A stretch of 64,000 nt of DNA from Sycobia sp. Sy_11 (lineage: Eukaryota > Arthropoda > Insecta > Hymenoptera > Epichrysomallidae), in contig JACCIC010000135.1 of NCBI GenBank assembly GCA_018907035.1, forward strand, positions 496,001-560,000, in the 5' to 3' direction. Below are positions 1-10,372 of this stretch, in pieces. A model generated the notes under the pieces. The model made no database searches and was not told the DNA's origin. It saw nothing but the letters and a program-made list of their open reading frames with translations. The stretch's first letter is position 1; each line of letters begins with the position of its first letter. Both the position numbers and the translations under genes were made by a program.

Positions 1-3
1 ATA

Positions 4-379
4 CCATATGATCAAATTTGATCCGGACTAGTGAAAAAATCAGTAGAAAATCAAGGTGATGTTCATCGTTTTTTTCGATTACCATGGGCTGGTTTTTTGG
101 CCAAACACGAAACGAAAGTTATCGCTCAGCCATCGTATTCACCAGATTTGGCTCCCTGTGCTCCCTGTTCCTCTTTCCGAAACTCAATTGTCGATATCGC
201 CAGGTAAACGTTTTGCGTCGTAAACAAACAGCTGATAAACACACAATAATGGAGATATGGCGCTCAAATTTCACACGCACATCAAGAAAGGTTGTACCAA
301 TATAGGAAAAAGAATTTGACCGATTTAGTTTACGCACGGACTTTAGATGCACCAGTCCATGTCAAATTTGGCCACATAG
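4..379. mobile_element. Internally deleted mariner-like element, fold-back form
   Basis: TA dinucleotides at 2-3 and 380-381 flank the element. Its ends form an imperfect inverted repeat: AAATTTGATCCGGACTAGTG at the left, AAATTTGACATGGACTGGTG when the right end is read on the minus strand. Plus strand ~85-190 still reads as the C-terminal catalytic part of a DD34D mariner transposase (SPDLAP, a frame slip, then FLFPKL). From ~195 to 379 the minus strand matches the 5' untranslated region and terminal repeat of the fragment at 35022-35312. The right end is therefore an inverted 5' end and not a normal 3' end. The copy is non-autonomous. Confidence 0.75.
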
Positions 380-381
380 TA

Positions 382-1264
382 TTTACGATGTTATAGAATT
401 GTATTGAAAATGCTATCGATAGTTCTGGTATTATCTGAATGACCATCAAACATGATTGCATCAATTATTGTCGGGTTCTGTACCTACAATATTTTCATAT
501 AACTCAAATAATGAAATAATTATCAGTTTTAAATATTATTAAGAAAATTTTAAATTTATTTATAAAATATAATTCAGAATTGATTACACATTCTGATACA
601 TACATTCTATAACAGTTACGCTGAAAAAAACTTCTGCTGTTCGTTACGTTTCTGATGTAACACTCTCTTTCCCCAAATAGATTTTCTAATTACCAACCAA
701 TATTGGTTTTTCTTATTTTTTTCTTAAAATGTGCACCGTAAATGTTCCTGAATTGTGTTCACATATTCAGCTGAAATTGAAAAATTTTCTTGAAATATAC
801 GGTTCACAAGGATATTATTATACGGCATTAGCTTATGGCCAATAACTTGGTAAGACCCAAGTTTTCTAATTCGAAATATTCCATACGATGAAACCAAATA
901 ATCATGAACACTCAAAAAATTGCCCTAAACCAAATGGGATTCTCAAGAATTTTCTTTTATATCTTTATAACAGTTATTTTTATTATTCAGCATCCTGGAT
1001 AATCTCTTTCTTATTATTATTATTATTATGTTTTTTAATGACCTTTTGATCCCCTAAGGTCCATTTAGAAAGTTAGAAATATATACATATTACAATTGGA
1101 TTTTTACTTAAAAATACTTAAAATACTTTTTTTTTACAATTCTTAAAAGGCTATACATAACTAAACTTAGATGGAACAATGAATTTTCTGAATAAATGAA
1201 AGGAGAACTCGATATGCTATAGAATTTGGAAAAGATATTAAAGCCTCAACATTCAGTAGTGGAT
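382..1264. other. AT-rich stretch without recognisable gene
   Basis: I see no gene, RNA or mobile-element signature here. Open frames are short and of biased composition. Confidence 0.5.
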
Positions 1265-1398
1265 TCAGATTTATTGTTTTGAATTTTTGTATAGGGTATG
1301 TTCGATCCTTATTATCATGAGGACATTGCCAAATAATGTGATTGATATCTTGCTCTACAGCTTCGCATCCACACTTATGATTAGATATTATGAACTAT

Positions 1399-2053
1399 TT
1401 ATATTCTATTAATAGTTGTTATCGATTCTCTTTTGAATTTCGATTTATAAAACCATGGCCTGCTATTTTCAATGTAGAATAGTTTAAAATAGTTTGTTCC
1501 TGCTGTATGTGATAAGTTTAAAAGATATCTGTGGTTTTCTTTTCCTAAGTATTCGTTAAAGAAAGAAAAGAGTTCCGTGGAAAATATCGTCTGAATTTTT
1601 ACATCCTTGGTTACGGTAATTTTTTTTGCGAGCAATTCCACCCTCCTTTCATTGCCATAGATTCCTAAGTGAGAAGGAATCCAATAGAATTCTACTATTG
1701 GATTTATGTTTCGATCATTCTTTATTACGTTATATTTTTCTTTTATTTGCAGTATAAACTGATTTACATCGATATTAATTAGAATTGAATTTAATGTTGT
1801 TAAGACGTTTAAAGAGTCTGTAAAAATAGAGTTTCTACGGTCCGGGGTTGCCAAAGTCAAATCTATAGCATTGTTTATTGCAAATGCATTCAGCAGTCAA
1901 TATGGATGCTCTCGAATCAATTTGTGTACAGATTGCTACATCGTTCTCAGGTATGAAACATGTCGAGCGATCTCCTGTATCTGATTTGCTCCCAGTAGTA
2001 AAAATATTTAGAATATTCTTTTGGGAAAGGAAATATTCCATGTTCTTATTCAT
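1399..2053 (-). pseudogene. RNase H domain of I-like ORF2, frameshifted
   Basis: The N-terminal half (2053 to about 1845) contains TTGSKSDTG, a degenerate form of the TDGSK motif that carries the first catalytic aspartate, and an AECI element matching the usual catalytic-glutamate helix. After a frame change near 1850 the second half reads IFTDSLNVLTTL (the D-S motif), then WIPSHLGIYGNERRVELLAKK, the conserved WxPSHxGIxGNE block. The first aspartate appears replaced. It once degraded RNA of the RNA/DNA hybrid during retrotransposition and is now inactive. Confidence 0.8.
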
Positions 2054-2267
2054 GTTACACGATTTTAAAAGATTTTTTCCAAAAGAATCATTAAATGGGA
2101 TACATATGTTACATGTCTTGTAATTGTAGTATTATATGTTAAAGTCATTGGCGATATTTATAAGAGAGCATAGCTTATCGACCGTCTCAATACACGTGTG
2201 AGTTTCGTTTTAAGTCATGTTTATTTTTTTGTGACAGTTTTGATGTAGCTTTTGATATGTTTGCAGG

Positions 2268-2690
2268 TTAGAGATTTTGAGTTACAGTTGTTTGAGCAAG
2301 AAAGTTATTTTCCAGGTTTGTGCCTCTGTTATGAATAAATGGCAGACACGATTCTCCAATAAGGATATTTAAAGGGGGGCTTCTCCGAAATTCTAATACC
2401 ATACATATAGCTTGATATTGAATTTGTTCAATTTTTTTAGTATATTTTCTGTCGTCTGATAAATATATATAACTGCAATAATCAATGATAGATCTAATAA
2501 CACTTTCATATAATAGAAGTAGGATTTCTGGACCTGCTCCCCACAACGTACCACAAAGGAATTTTATAATATTTAGAGTTTGTTGATATTTTTTATTTAT
2601 ATAGTTTATATGGGATGAGAATGTCAATCTATAGTTCAAATATATAACTAAAAATTTATGTTTTTCTTTCGAATGAATCAAATGGTCTCA
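2268..2690 (-). pseudogene. Reverse transcriptase thumb region of I-like ORF2
   Basis: About 137 codons remain of the region after the palm. Visible landmarks are YLNYRLTFSSHI, GTLWGAGPE, an SIIDYCSYIY stretch (normally DYGS) and a QYQAICMVLEFRRSPPLNIL segment ending in an ESCLP motif. This is the region between the RT active site and RNase H in I-like elements. The catalytic palm (YADD) is absent, so no polymerase activity is possible. Confidence 0.75.
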
Positions 2691-3184
2691 TACCTTGATT
2701 TGCGTTAAACCTGGCTTGATATGTTTTCGATTAATATGGATTAGAATTATTTTTGTTGGGGATAACGAAAGGCCGAATGGCCAGATGGAAGGCTCACTAA
2801 CTCGAGCAATCGAGTCACGTTCATGTGGCGAGCTCGCGAGTATCAGGAGGGCGGTGATGAGCGCGGAAAAAGGAACGAACAACCTCACGCGATCAGGCGG
2901 AAGCCGAAAACAATGTTATTGTTTTTTCGTTTTGTCAACTCGCGCATAGCACGGCAGTCACCAAACCCAAACTTCGCGCGCGATGTGCTGATCCCACTCC
3001 CCGCTCTCTCTCTCACTTACCACTTCGCCAGTGGTTAGTGCGTCAGCCTGTTACAGAACTAGGTATTAAGTATATACATATAAACAACAAATACTATATA
3101 CATATATTTACATACAAGCTACGATGGGAGAAAGAGGATCGGGACGTGGCGTAGCAAGTGTAAGCGGTGCTTACAATCCCCGTT

Positions 3185-3187
<3 letters not shown>

Positions 3188-3232
<45 letters not shown>
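3188..3232. repeat. (TA)n microsatellite
   Basis: Uninterrupted TA dinucleotides of about 45 bp. Confidence 0.95.
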
Positions 3233-3235
<3 letters not shown>

Positions 3236-3582
3236 CAGGGGATTGTCAGGATAAGGGAAAATAAAATGAACAGAAGTACTTGACATATATATAAATAACT
3301 TAATTTATTTCGGAAGATTCTTAACACGATCACACGGAAGCACTGACAAGATAAGCTCTTTCCATTTATAACAATAACTGTCCTCTTCGCGCACGATCAT
3401 TCAACCTTTATTCATTTAGCGACAATACGTTATATAGAGCGCCTTAATGATCTAATACACCTCCCTTGCTTCTCAGTGATATTCGATGTGTTTAGCGGTA
3501 TGGCGTATTGACTGTTACAGGGGATTTCCCGCGATTGGCGTCCCTTAATGTATACCTTCTACTCTATGGTTAATATACGCCT

Positions 3583-3586
<4 letters not shown>

Positions 3587-3634
<48 letters not shown>
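3587..3634. repeat. (TA)n microsatellite
   Basis: Second uninterrupted TA tract 350 bp from the first. Confidence 0.95.
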
Positions 3635-3638
<4 letters not shown>

Positions 3639-4114
3639 CCCGACTTTAACGGGTTACTTACCTTAGTATCTCACGTGGCGTCGGCGTCGTTGGAACGAGA
3701 GAACGGGGAACAGGGAATTAGGAACGCGAAAGAACGAGTCTAATTGTTTAACAATATATAATCAATTATTTATTACAACTCGCGCATCACACATCCCTTA
3801 ATCTACGCGTTAAAAATCGTTTCGTAATTTACAATTAACATTATAAGCGCGACGGCGACAGACACGACGGAGCGGGTTCCGCGGACAAGGATAGATGCGG
3901 TAGGACAAGGGTGGAGAAGGGGAGACGCGGTGTAACCTACAGCTATACGCTCGCGCGCGCGCGCGGCTGCGCTAAGATGGCGCGCGCTCACAGGGGGACG
4001 CGCACATTACTCATGATTTATAACATGAAAGGCTACTTGCCGACGGGTCCTCGGCGCCGCTGCTTCCTCTCGATCGCGTGGCTTCCTCTCGTCCGGGTGG
4101 TGCCTTCGTGCTTC

Positions 4115-4165
4115 CTCTCTCTCTCTCTCTCTCTCTCCCTTTCACTCTCTCTTTCTCTCTCTTCT
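4115..4165. repeat. (CT)n microsatellite
   Basis: Nearly pure CT repeat with a few interruptions. Confidence 0.9.
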
Positions 4166-4904
4166 GTGCGGGGCTATCTTCCCTCCTTCCTTCTTTCTCG
4201 TTTTCTCGCTACCTTCAGAACCAAGGTCGTGGATTAGGCGTTGCAGTTGAGGTCGTCGTCTACGTATGCACGGCTGGCGCGTGGGAATGATTGGTATGCG
4301 GGTGGCAACCGAAGTTCAGAAGAGCTCTATAGTTTTGGTGACAGCTCGACTTGATACGTTAGATCTCGACGGCTCGGGGAAGAAGAAGGTGAACTTCCTT
4401 TCTTTTCGCTTCCTTCTTCGCGGGCGAACGTCGCGCACTCTCGCGGCTCGTGCTTCGCGTATTTTCGTCGTAATGCGCGAACACTCGGTTTTGCAACCAC
4501 GGACCGGCCATTTGGTCGGTCACAATATATATACAAAGATATTATTTCCTATACATGTAGACTGGCACTATACACCATTCTACAAAACTGTAAATATACA
4601 CTAGCAATAACAAAATAACCAGCCAATACACTGGTTAACAACTCTTGTCTGGAATAAGAATGTGCAATAAACAGTAGTTCTTAACTCACTATAAACTGGA
4701 GGTCCAACAAAAGTCGCAATTATGTACAGATTTGCAACTAAAAGGAAATGTTCAGTAACAAATGAAAGTTTTGGAGCACAACTGAACGATAAAGCGAAAG
4801 CTAGGTGCGGCCGGGAAGGTTTGTGTGTAACAAAGCATAACTGAGCAACCTTTTTTTGTTATATAAGTATCTGGCATATTTTATACATAGTAGTTGACAT
4901 GGTA

Positions 4905-6276
4905 TTATAAGTGATTATTATAAGTGTTATTTCTTGAATGAATTCTCTTCTTTTTTATTTCTTTTCTCTCTTTTTGTTTTCTTAATAATAAATTTTTTGT
5001 TTTCGTCAGAGATTTGTTTTTTTCTTTTTTATCCGAATCGTATATAGAGCTGCAGTCGTTGCTAGTTGTCTCATCCACTGACGATATTAAGAGTTTTCTA
5101 TTTATACGTATTGTACGGTGTCTTATATTATTATCCAACAATTGTTCTTTTGTATCATCCAACATAGAGGCTAATTGCATGAAGTCGGAGGTATATTTAC
5201 ATGCTAATTCTTTTATATTACTTTTACGAAATGTGTCTAATAAAAATTCTTGGAGTTGATCAAAAGTTAGAGGAAATCTTTTTGTATTTTCATAAATTAG
5301 ATTCTTAATTGGACTGAGCTGTTTCTCAATTTCTTCCACTGTAACTTTACTTTGAATATGTTTTTCTTGCTTTTTTATACGATTGATTATTTTCGTTTCA
5401 TCTTTCGTGCAATAAGTTTTTTGCATTGCATTTTGTAAAGAAGAATCATCTTTGTTACTCATTATTGATTTATCAGTGGTTGAGTACGGACACTTGAACA
5501 CTGTATTTAAAATGCTTGCAAGTAGCTTGCTGTTTAATATAGATTTACCAGAGGATTGTTCGGAACCCTGTAAGTCATTTTCCTTATCTTGTTGTGTAAG
5601 CATAGTTAATTCGCTTAGAATGTTCTGGGTGTCCATTTGACCGTTCTTCCAATGTTTCGCAATGTGTCCTTCTTCCTTAAACGAGAAGCATATTAGTTTT
5701 TCTGCAGAGAAATATACATAGTGATCCAATTCATCAATATTCATAACGATAAAGTGCAATCTTTTTATCACGTCTTCTGTTGTAACAAAAAATTTGTTTT
5801 CTAAAACTTAGTATGTGGTCGAATTTTGGATCTTCGTAATTTGTTTTCATATAATTTATACCTGATGTCGGTTCTAGGCCAATTTTATTTAAGTGGTTTA
5901 TAATTTCACTATTTGAAATTAATAGGCTTATATTTGTTATTATTATTCTCTTCACTTGATAGAGTAGGAAACGTATTTCAAGTATTTGCGAGGCAACTCT
6001 TATCTTATTGTGAGTCTCTAATAAGAATTTAACACTGTCCAGACTATTAAGGTAAACACAAACCCGGTCTCGAGAAATGCGAGAGAAAAACTTAATTTTG
6101 TATGGATCGATTATACTACCTAATGCACCCGAATATTCTTGAATTGAGACGCCGTTGATTGACTCAAAAACTATGGCATGCTCTTTTGTATAAACTAGTT
6201 CTTGATGCATAATTTCTACAAATGAAGTGCTCTGTTCTGTCTGTAAGAGAGATTTTAAAAGAGTAGAGGTTTCCAT
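4905..6276 (-). pseudogene. ORF1 (gag-like) of a non-LTR retrotransposon, frameshifted
   Basis: The start is the ATG at 6276. The first 180 codons (6276 to 5734) and the next frame (from about 5771 to 4905) read on into each other, with a single frame change near 5790. The first part is an RNA-binding-like region with the segments SRISRDRVCVYL and VKRIIITNISLLISN. The second carries one zinc knuckle, CFSFKEEGHIAKHW; the family pattern is CxxCxxxxHxxxxC, and here two of the three cysteines are replaced (by F and W). A basic, serine-rich C-terminus follows. The product would coat element RNA. It may belong to the same family as the ORF2 tail at 1265-2690, but that is not provable here. Confidence 0.7.
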
Positions 6277-6388
6277 CTTTTAGTTGTTCTGGTGCTCCTA
6301 TGAACAGAAGCTTTTGCCATTATTTGTTGTTTTTGTAGTATTTGTTATTTGTACTGTGCCCTAAGGCACTGGTACACGCTTTTATCTA

Positions 6389-7327
6389 TGAGGTGTATTC
6401 AAAAAGTAACGAGAATTTTTTAATTTCCCGAGTTTACAGAGTCCGCCTGTATAAAATTTTTTTTATTGTCCCTGAAGTACGATAAAATTTTCAGCAATAT
6501 TCATTGCTTACTTTTTAAGTGGTTGCCGTTAACGTCAGAAGTGTTTTTTGAGCTAGGCGATTTTCGTTTGTGAAAAAAATGGTGCAAAGTATTTGTATTA
6601 AATTTTGCGTAAAAAATTAAATAAAGTGTAGTGAAGTTTCTAAAATGTTAACAAAGGCATATGGTGAGTGTGCTATGATTAAAGCAAGGATTTGCGAGTG
6701 GTATAAGCGTTTTCAAGATGGCCACGAAAACGTTAAAGATATCGAACGACCTAGACACCCAAACACATCAACAACCGAAGAAAACGTGAAAAAAGTGAAA
6801 GAAATGCTTATGAACGATTGCCGAATCACAATCAGAGAAGTTGCTGATGAAGTTAGCATATCAGTTGACTCATGCCATGGAATATTTTCGGATGTTTTGG
6901 ATATGAAACGTGTGGCAGCAAAATTTGTTCCACAATTGACGAATTTCAAACAAAAACAGCGGCTAATGGAAGTTGCTCAGAAGTCGGTAAATGAAATTAA
7001 TAATGATGCAGAACCACTAAAACGTGTTATAACAGGTGACGAAACATGGTTTTACGGATACAATGTCGAAACTAAGGCTCAATCATCTTAGTGAAGGCAT
7101 TCTGGATCGCCAAGACCGAAAAAAGCTCGACAAACGAAAATCGACGAGTTCAAAAGACACGTCTAACGTTAGCGGCTGCCACTTAAAAAGTATACAATGA
7201 ATATTGCTGAACATTTTATCGTACTTCAGGTGCATGCGTAGCAACATAATAAAAAAAATTTTTATACTGGTGGACTCTCCAAACCCGCGAAATTTAAAAA
7301 TTCTCATTACTTTTTTAACACACCTCG
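6389..7327 (+). mobile_element. Mariner-like element with inverted 5' end at its 3' side
   Basis: TA at 6387-6388 and 7328-7329 flanks terminal repeats that begin TGAGGTGTATTCAAAAAGTA at the left and CGAGGTGTGTTAAAAAAGTA at the right (read on minus). The similarity runs far past the terminal repeat: minus strand 7327 to about 7128 aligns with plus strand 6389 to about 6575, including the 5' untranslated region. The arms meet the coding sequence at a shared ACAAACGAAAATC (7128-7140), which suggests a microhomology-mediated rearrangement that deleted the second half of the transposase. Confidence 0.8.
6580..7134 (+). pseudogene. Truncated mariner transposase (N-terminal half)
   Basis: Reading starts upstream at MVQSICIKFCVKN (6580), is interrupted by a stop, and is open from 6645 to 7091. 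Helix-turn-helix features are present (KARICEWYKRFQDG; ITIREVADEVSIS), then the linker KRVAAKFVPQL and the first catalytic motif ITGDETW, whose aspartate is the first D of the DD34D triad. After a stop at 7089 the family signature GSPRPKKARQ is still readable up to 7134, where the inverted 5' end begins. The other two catalytic aspartates are lost. A mariner transposase cuts and pastes the element at TA sites; this one cannot. Confidence 0.8.
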
Positions 7328-7329
7328 TA

Positions 7330-8034
7330 TATGCATACCAGTTCACTTTTTTCACTTTTTTCTCGTCACTAATACTGATAGTTAATATTTTTTTCACTTA
7401 AGTTTAATCGAGAGTAACAGTACGTCTACACTCGTGAGCGTACCGAACCGAACTATCCTTTTTTTATTTTATTCGTATGTTTTCTGAAGGAAATGCGACA
7501 GTATTTTCTATTTTTATACAATTCGTGAAATTAGATTTATGTGTTTTAAGAAGAGTCGTTAATGCAATATAATGAAATGGGATTATGATTAATCGATGTT
7601 GTGAACAGCTCTTCAAGAACTCGAGTTTTTTTCACAGCAATTTCTAACATCTGGCCGAACAGATTATACTGTATCCTTATTTCTTCCACTCTTTTTTTTG
7701 TTTATAAAGTCTTCTTTGCAGCTGTTTGTAAATTCCAATATTTTATTTTTTTTTATGTTTAGTTAAAACTAGAACTATTATTTTTATTGCATTCCATATA
7801 TTCTCGCGCTTGATTTCAGGGAAGCCGACATGCATTAAATTTAGTAATTTATATAATTATAGTTGTATGTTCAAATCGTGCATCTAACCCCATGACTCAT
7901 TTATCTTCGTTCATGTGCTGTGATTGAATTTATGAAATACAAAGATCCTGTATGGTTTGTTGCAGTTTCAGTATTCATGGCCTGTTCAAGCGTAAATCTA
8001 CTGGTATTCATAGAAAAATATTATCTGACATTTT
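7330..8034. other. No recognisable feature
   Basis: AT-rich. The BEL/Pao remnant to the right may once have extended into this stretch, but I cannot follow it. Confidence 0.4.
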
Positions 8035-8840
8035 TGTTTCAAATATACCTTTCTTGAATTGTTCCATATGACCAACATCCACATATTCTTGCATAAAAGC
8101 ATGTTAAGCGGTGCAAAGTTGAGGTTGTTACGAAAACGAGGTTCTAGTTGATTTATGCTTCACGATTTATTCTTGGTAATTTTGTCTGAAATTATGAACA
8201 TAGTCTGATTTCAAAAAGGCACTTAACCATAAGCTACCATTTGAATTTCTACAATACGTAGTTTTGAAATGACCTCAATATTTTTGTTCCGCGAGGGTAT
8301 GTTTCTGGGGACTCTCTTCTGACTCCCAGAAGCGACTGATTACCTCAGAAAGTTGATGATCTACTACTAAATGATGTGATGTTGTTTCCGTGGTATTATT
8401 GGTGTGTGCGTTCTTGATTAAAACCCAGTTAAAAATAGACAACAATGCCACTGGACCAGTATGTGGAGATTGAGCTCATCGTATTTCTGGCAAAAGCACG
8501 GCGCTAGAAACAGACAAGCTCAGAATGCAATTCACAGTACTTGGCTGTTCAAAGTGGGGATCAATTAAGTGTAGCGCATGGATGTGGTCCTAATATCTAG
8601 AAACCATTTTGTTTCTTGGGATCAAATTAGAGACACACTTCACTACTAAGGCTGTAAAATTAAGAGAAAAAGGTAAAATGTATTCCAGCAAGAGCGATTG
8701 CATTAATCGTTAAAGAGAGTATTTTTTCCATATTTTCAGATATAAAACATTTTTCGACGCACAATCTTTAATAAGACTCGAGTATTCGTAGGGGTACCTT
8801 CTGAGGATTCAAGAACAACTACTGCAGTAGCTAACAACGG
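8035..8840 (-). pseudogene. BEL/Pao-type retrotransposon pol remnant (protease to start of RT)
   Basis: No long frame survives, but successive minus-strand segments follow the Pao-type order. At ~8830-8750 ATAVVVLESSEGTP resembles the lead-in to the protease active site. At ~8540-8440 DPNFEQPSTVNCIL and TGPVALLSIFNW match the region after the protease. At ~8395-8290 HHLVVDHQLSEVISRFWE is the highly characteristic block before the reverse transcriptase. At ~8130-8050 AFMQEYVDVGHMEQFKKGI matches the YxxLGHM signature. Frames change repeatedly and stops are present. The protease active-site Asp-Ser-Gly is not recognisable. Confidence 0.65.
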
Positions 8841-9129
8841 TTGAGTAATTTTTCTATCTGAAAGTGAATCGATGTTGGGGAACCAGCTAGAGTTTCTCAA
8901 AGACTGATACTTGTTTTACTACTTGATACCTCAGAATGAAGCTTAATATGGTGTTTATCACCTAGCTTTTGAGGGACAGTCGTCAATTCTATGTTTAGGG
9001 CTTATATTGATATTATGTGCTCTATTTGAGTAAAGCAAAACTGACTACCAATTCCCAAGACTCCAAACTTACTTTTATAATGTAAGTGGCGCAAACAAAG
9101 ATCAAAGATTTGAATGTATATTTAAAATA

Positions 9130-9745
9130 CGTTAAAATTAAAAATTGAACTTATGTCGACTGTTCTGAATTAAATTAATAAATCTTTTTATTGGTCTTGC
9201 AGTCTTTATAATATCATATATTAGCTAAAATAACAACAGTCAGACTGTCCTTGTTTATGATCACCCTCGTAGAATCTGAAATAAAACTTATTAGTACAAT
9301 AAATTATATCAGAAAATTAAAAAAAAAATAAATAAAATTAATAATAAAATAAAAATAAAAACAAAAATACAATAATAAGTAAAATAAAAAATAAAAAATA
9401 ATAAAAGTAATTATTCTATGTTAGTAAAGGACAACCTCGCTGCCCCCACCATCTTAAATTTAGGATCACCTTCTTGTCCGACGTTTCGAACCGCTACAGT
9501 TCATCCTCAGGAACTAAACTGAATACTTTTATTATTTTTAACTAGTACTTTTATTATTTTTTATTTTTTATTGTATTTTTATTTTTAATTTTCTGATATA
9601 ATTTACTGTAATAATAAGTTTTATTTCAGATTTTACGGGGGTGATCATAAACAAGGACAGTCTGACTGTCATTATTTTAGCTAATATATGATATTATAAA
9701 GACTGTAAGACCGATAAAAATATTTATTAATTTAAAATATGGCAT
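9130..9745. mobile_element. Penelope-like element terminus in palindromic arrangement
   Basis: Left arm 9130-9420 and right arm 9530-9745 are inverted copies of each other. The left reads GACAGTCCTT in reverse orientation to the right, which reads AACAAGGACAGTCTGACTGT, and both carry the terminal GGTCTTRCAGTC block next to TTAATAAAT. The spacer holds CGACGTTTCGAACCGCTAC, very like the same position in the 63.4-kb copy, which encodes a GIY-YIG domain. Penelope-like elements are known to insert with terminal repeats in inverted orientation. No coding sequence remains. Confidence 0.6.
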
Positions 9746-10081
9746 AATATTAATTATAATAATAGAAATTTGAATATTAATAATTAAACATATATGTTAT
9801 AAATTTCTCTGAAAATAGTTAGAGGTGGGACGAAGTATCTAATGCAAATTTGATCAATAATTTTCAATTTCTTTGTAGACCCTGATATAAAGTGTCGCGA
9901 TATGACTGAAACAGAGAGTCAGGCCAGTCTGACAACAGAGATATATATCAATATGAAAAGGATTGTCAAAAGCTCGGTCAAAATAAATATAATGAAAAAG
10001 TTCAAGAGAACAAACTTGAGGTACTGACGGAAAAGTTCAAGAACATAATATTTAAAGAAATGGAATAGTGCAGAAATATAA

Positions 10082-10372
10082 ATGAAGAGTCGAATGAGCA
10101 AGTCCAAAGTGATAGCCATGTTCATTTGCTTCTTCAACGGCAAAGGAGTGGTTCACAAAAAGATTGTACCTCGTGGACAAATCGTAAATCAAGTATTCTA
10201 TCGCAATCTGCTCAAAAAATTACGAAGAAGGCTGGTTAGAATGCGTCCTTCTAATCAATCTGGACAGATATCGGATTTGGATTCTGCATCACAAGATTTG
10301 GATTCTGCATCTCCACAACAATGCTCTTCTATAATAAAAACGTCGATACTTGGCTATCAATTGTTTAGTTGA
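10082..10372 (+). pseudogene. Mariner transposase fragment (middle part)
   Basis: MSKSKVIAMFICFFNGKGVVHKK, VNQVFYRNLLKKLRRRLVRMRP and, after a frame slip, WILHxxNNA follow the catalytic core of the mariner family also seen at 28838-29870. The segment encoding the second aspartate is scrambled by a ~21-bp direct duplication (GATTTGGATTCTGCATC twice, 10271-10310). No terminal repeats are recognisable around it. The reading has no start or end of its own. Confidence 0.65.

Larger units (their letters stand above)
1265..2690 (-). mobile_element. 3' part of an I-like non-LTR retrotransposon
   Basis: Three ORF2 pieces lie in the expected order on the minus strand: the C-terminal end of the reverse transcriptase (2690 to 2268), RNase H (2053 to 1399) and a C-terminal cysteine/histidine finger (about 1385 to 1290, pattern C-x-C then NH-x4-CP). 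Reverse transcriptase, RNase H and a terminal finger together are typical of the I group; jockey elements lack RNase H. Everything upstream of the RT thumb is missing, as in a 5'-truncated copy, and the frame is broken between pieces. Confidence 0.75.
2691..4904. other. Gene-free stretch with microsatellites
   Basis: No coding feature is supported. It holds two (TA)n tracts, a (CT)n tract and a GC-richer patch (about 3660-4500) in which all open frames are short and low-complexity. Confidence 0.5.

Noticed and set aside
3803..4600. Several overlapping open frames in a GC-richer patch
   Set aside because: Low-complexity composition (CT tract, arginine/alanine-rich), frames open on both strands, no family motif or splice context.
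4905..6276. Host RNA-binding gene instead of retroelement ORF1
   Set aside because: The degraded CCHC knuckle, the frameshift and the intron-free layout fit non-LTR ORF1 better than a host gene.
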